Position numbers and translations under genes: made by a program
Shown here: in pieces, positions 62,840 to 64,000 of the stretch
Layout: every line of letters begins with the position of its first letter
How positions within the stretch are numbered: position 1 is the first letter of the stretch
The notes under the pieces: generated by a model
Told to the model about the DNA's origin: nothing
The model's database searches: none
The model's input: only the letters and a program-made list of their open reading frames with translations
Assembly: GCF_052857255.1 (NCBI RefSeq)
Contig: NC_135505.1
Span: 137,340,779 to 137,404,778, forward strand
Source: Amblyomma americanum
Lineage: Eukaryota; Arthropoda; Arachnida; Ixodida; Ixodidae
Reading direction: 5' to 3'
Length of the DNA: 64,000 bases

Positions 62840-64000
62840 TTGCGACCGACAACGGCAGACAAGGTCGGAGTAATCCCGTGCTTACGTAGCCTGTTCAGAT
62901 GGTTTTAAAAGATCAATTACCACACAGCTCCATCGAAGGCGATAAGCTACGGGCAATTCTTACTGCTTACAGTGCATGCAAATGTTTTTACACGACTGTG
63001 CGACCTGCGAAGCTGGATTACGTTAAACAGCGTAGCTTAGAAAAGCACAACAGCCGGGCGCAAGTCAAGAATGAAATATCACTACCACTCAAAAGAGGCC
63101 TCCAGCCAATGGCGCCGACCTGTTGCCCTCACGTCGCCATGCAAGAACGTTCAAAGCGGTTTAGCTCCACGTCAAGACTGACGTCGTGACAAGACGTCAT
63201 TAGCCGCCTGTTTACTGAGTTGCTTCCGACCAAGGCGTAGTCGTCGCAGTTGCCGAATCACGTTTTACAGGTGACGGGCTTTCGTCCCAGACAAAATCCA
63301 AAACACACAGCGTTGGTGCCAAGCCTTGCAAAGAGCGCTCGAAGAAGCCGCCAGCGTTATTTCATACAGACGTACCTGGTCCGTAATTAGTGGCCGAACG
63401 AGGACTCCTCGACATCTCCCACAACTGCACAACAGCGCCGATAAATTCTCACACTCCTCGCCGCGCCATGCATGCTCGCGGCGCCCTCACCTGCAGCACT
63501 TGTGATCCATCCGGTCGTGGCGTCTCACACGCACTATCTATCTCACTTTCCCTCTCTCTTGCCAAGTCGGGCGGAAATCAAGAACCGCCGACTCTGCTCG
63601 CGGTATCTGAGTCTTAACGAATTGCGATGGAAAAAGAAGCGGCGCGCAGCTAACTTCGAGCTCGCCTCCGGAGCGCTGTGCCGTATCTCCTCGCGCGGTT
63701 GCTACGGGACCGGCGCAATGTTTAGCAGCCGTCGAGTGTACAGTGCACGGAACCCGGATCGTCGCCGGCTCTCGCTACGGGGTGACGTCAATCCTCTTCG
63801 TTTACGCTCCGCCCCCGCAGTTGCGTGCAGCGCCGGCGGAACGTAGTGCGGGGAATGCTGTCGCCCGATCAATCAATGGAGAGGGGAAGGGAATGCAGTC
63901 AACCGCTTCATCACCGCGCGCGCCGCAAGGAGACGAGTTGCTTTCTTTTCTTTCGTTTCTTGTCGTGGTTGCTTTTTTTTTCGTTGCTGAAAGCGTTCAC
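62840..64000. other. Window end, no supportable gene
   Basis: The last 600 bp turn GC-rich and CpG-rich (63400-63850), which could be a promoter of a gene beyond the window. No exon can be defended. Confidence 0.4.

Overview
The window is eukaryotic nuclear DNA and almost certainly comes from an ixodid (hard) tick. The main evidence is repeated copies of a tRNA-derived SINE of the tick Ruka type, with pol III A and B boxes. The clearest copy, at 46931-47246, still has target-site duplications. Genes with phased introns, low gene density, long microsatellites and many MITE and foldback repeats fit the same picture. I see no bacterial operons, CRISPR arrays or free-standing tRNA/rRNA genes.

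The most informative region is 1999-23845. It holds three paralogous four-exon genes, assembled here from splice sites, reading-frame phase and similarity between copies. Gene A (minus, 9571 to 1999, 353 aa) and gene B (minus, 17198 to 11749, 348 aa) are in tandem. Gene C (plus, 18155 to 23845, 368 aa) is head to head with B across a gap of about 1 kb. All three have intron phases 0, 2, 1. They share the same layout: a helical segment, a coiled coil, a Pro/Arg-rich linker, a short acidic-hydrophobic motif (SUMO-interaction-like in A and B), and Arg-Gly/Arg-Pro basic motifs. A and C also share an Asn-rich C-terminal helix. I do not recognise the family. The layout suggests nuclear, possibly nucleic-acid-associated proteins, but that is inference.

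Two other genes are well supported. A single-exon secreted four-cysteine protein lies at 27804-28328 behind a TATA box. A two-exon small heat shock protein (alpha-crystallin domain) is on the minus strand at 43247-41182, with a long Ser/Thr/Gly-rich tail. Around 50316-51823 there are weaker coding remnants, one resembling a damaged adenain/Ulp-type cysteine protease of a mobile element.

The rest is intergenic or intronic DNA full of repeats. These include a TCTATAGA-rich MITE (four copies), a second dispersed element (three copies), a CATACCGG-TIR MITE (two copies), several foldback elements, RTE-like LINE 3' ends, a Tigger/pogo-type MITE, and long (GT)n, (ATTG)n, (AT)n and (ATT)n tracts. Large parts of 33.2-40.9 kb and 53.1-64 kb show no supportable gene.
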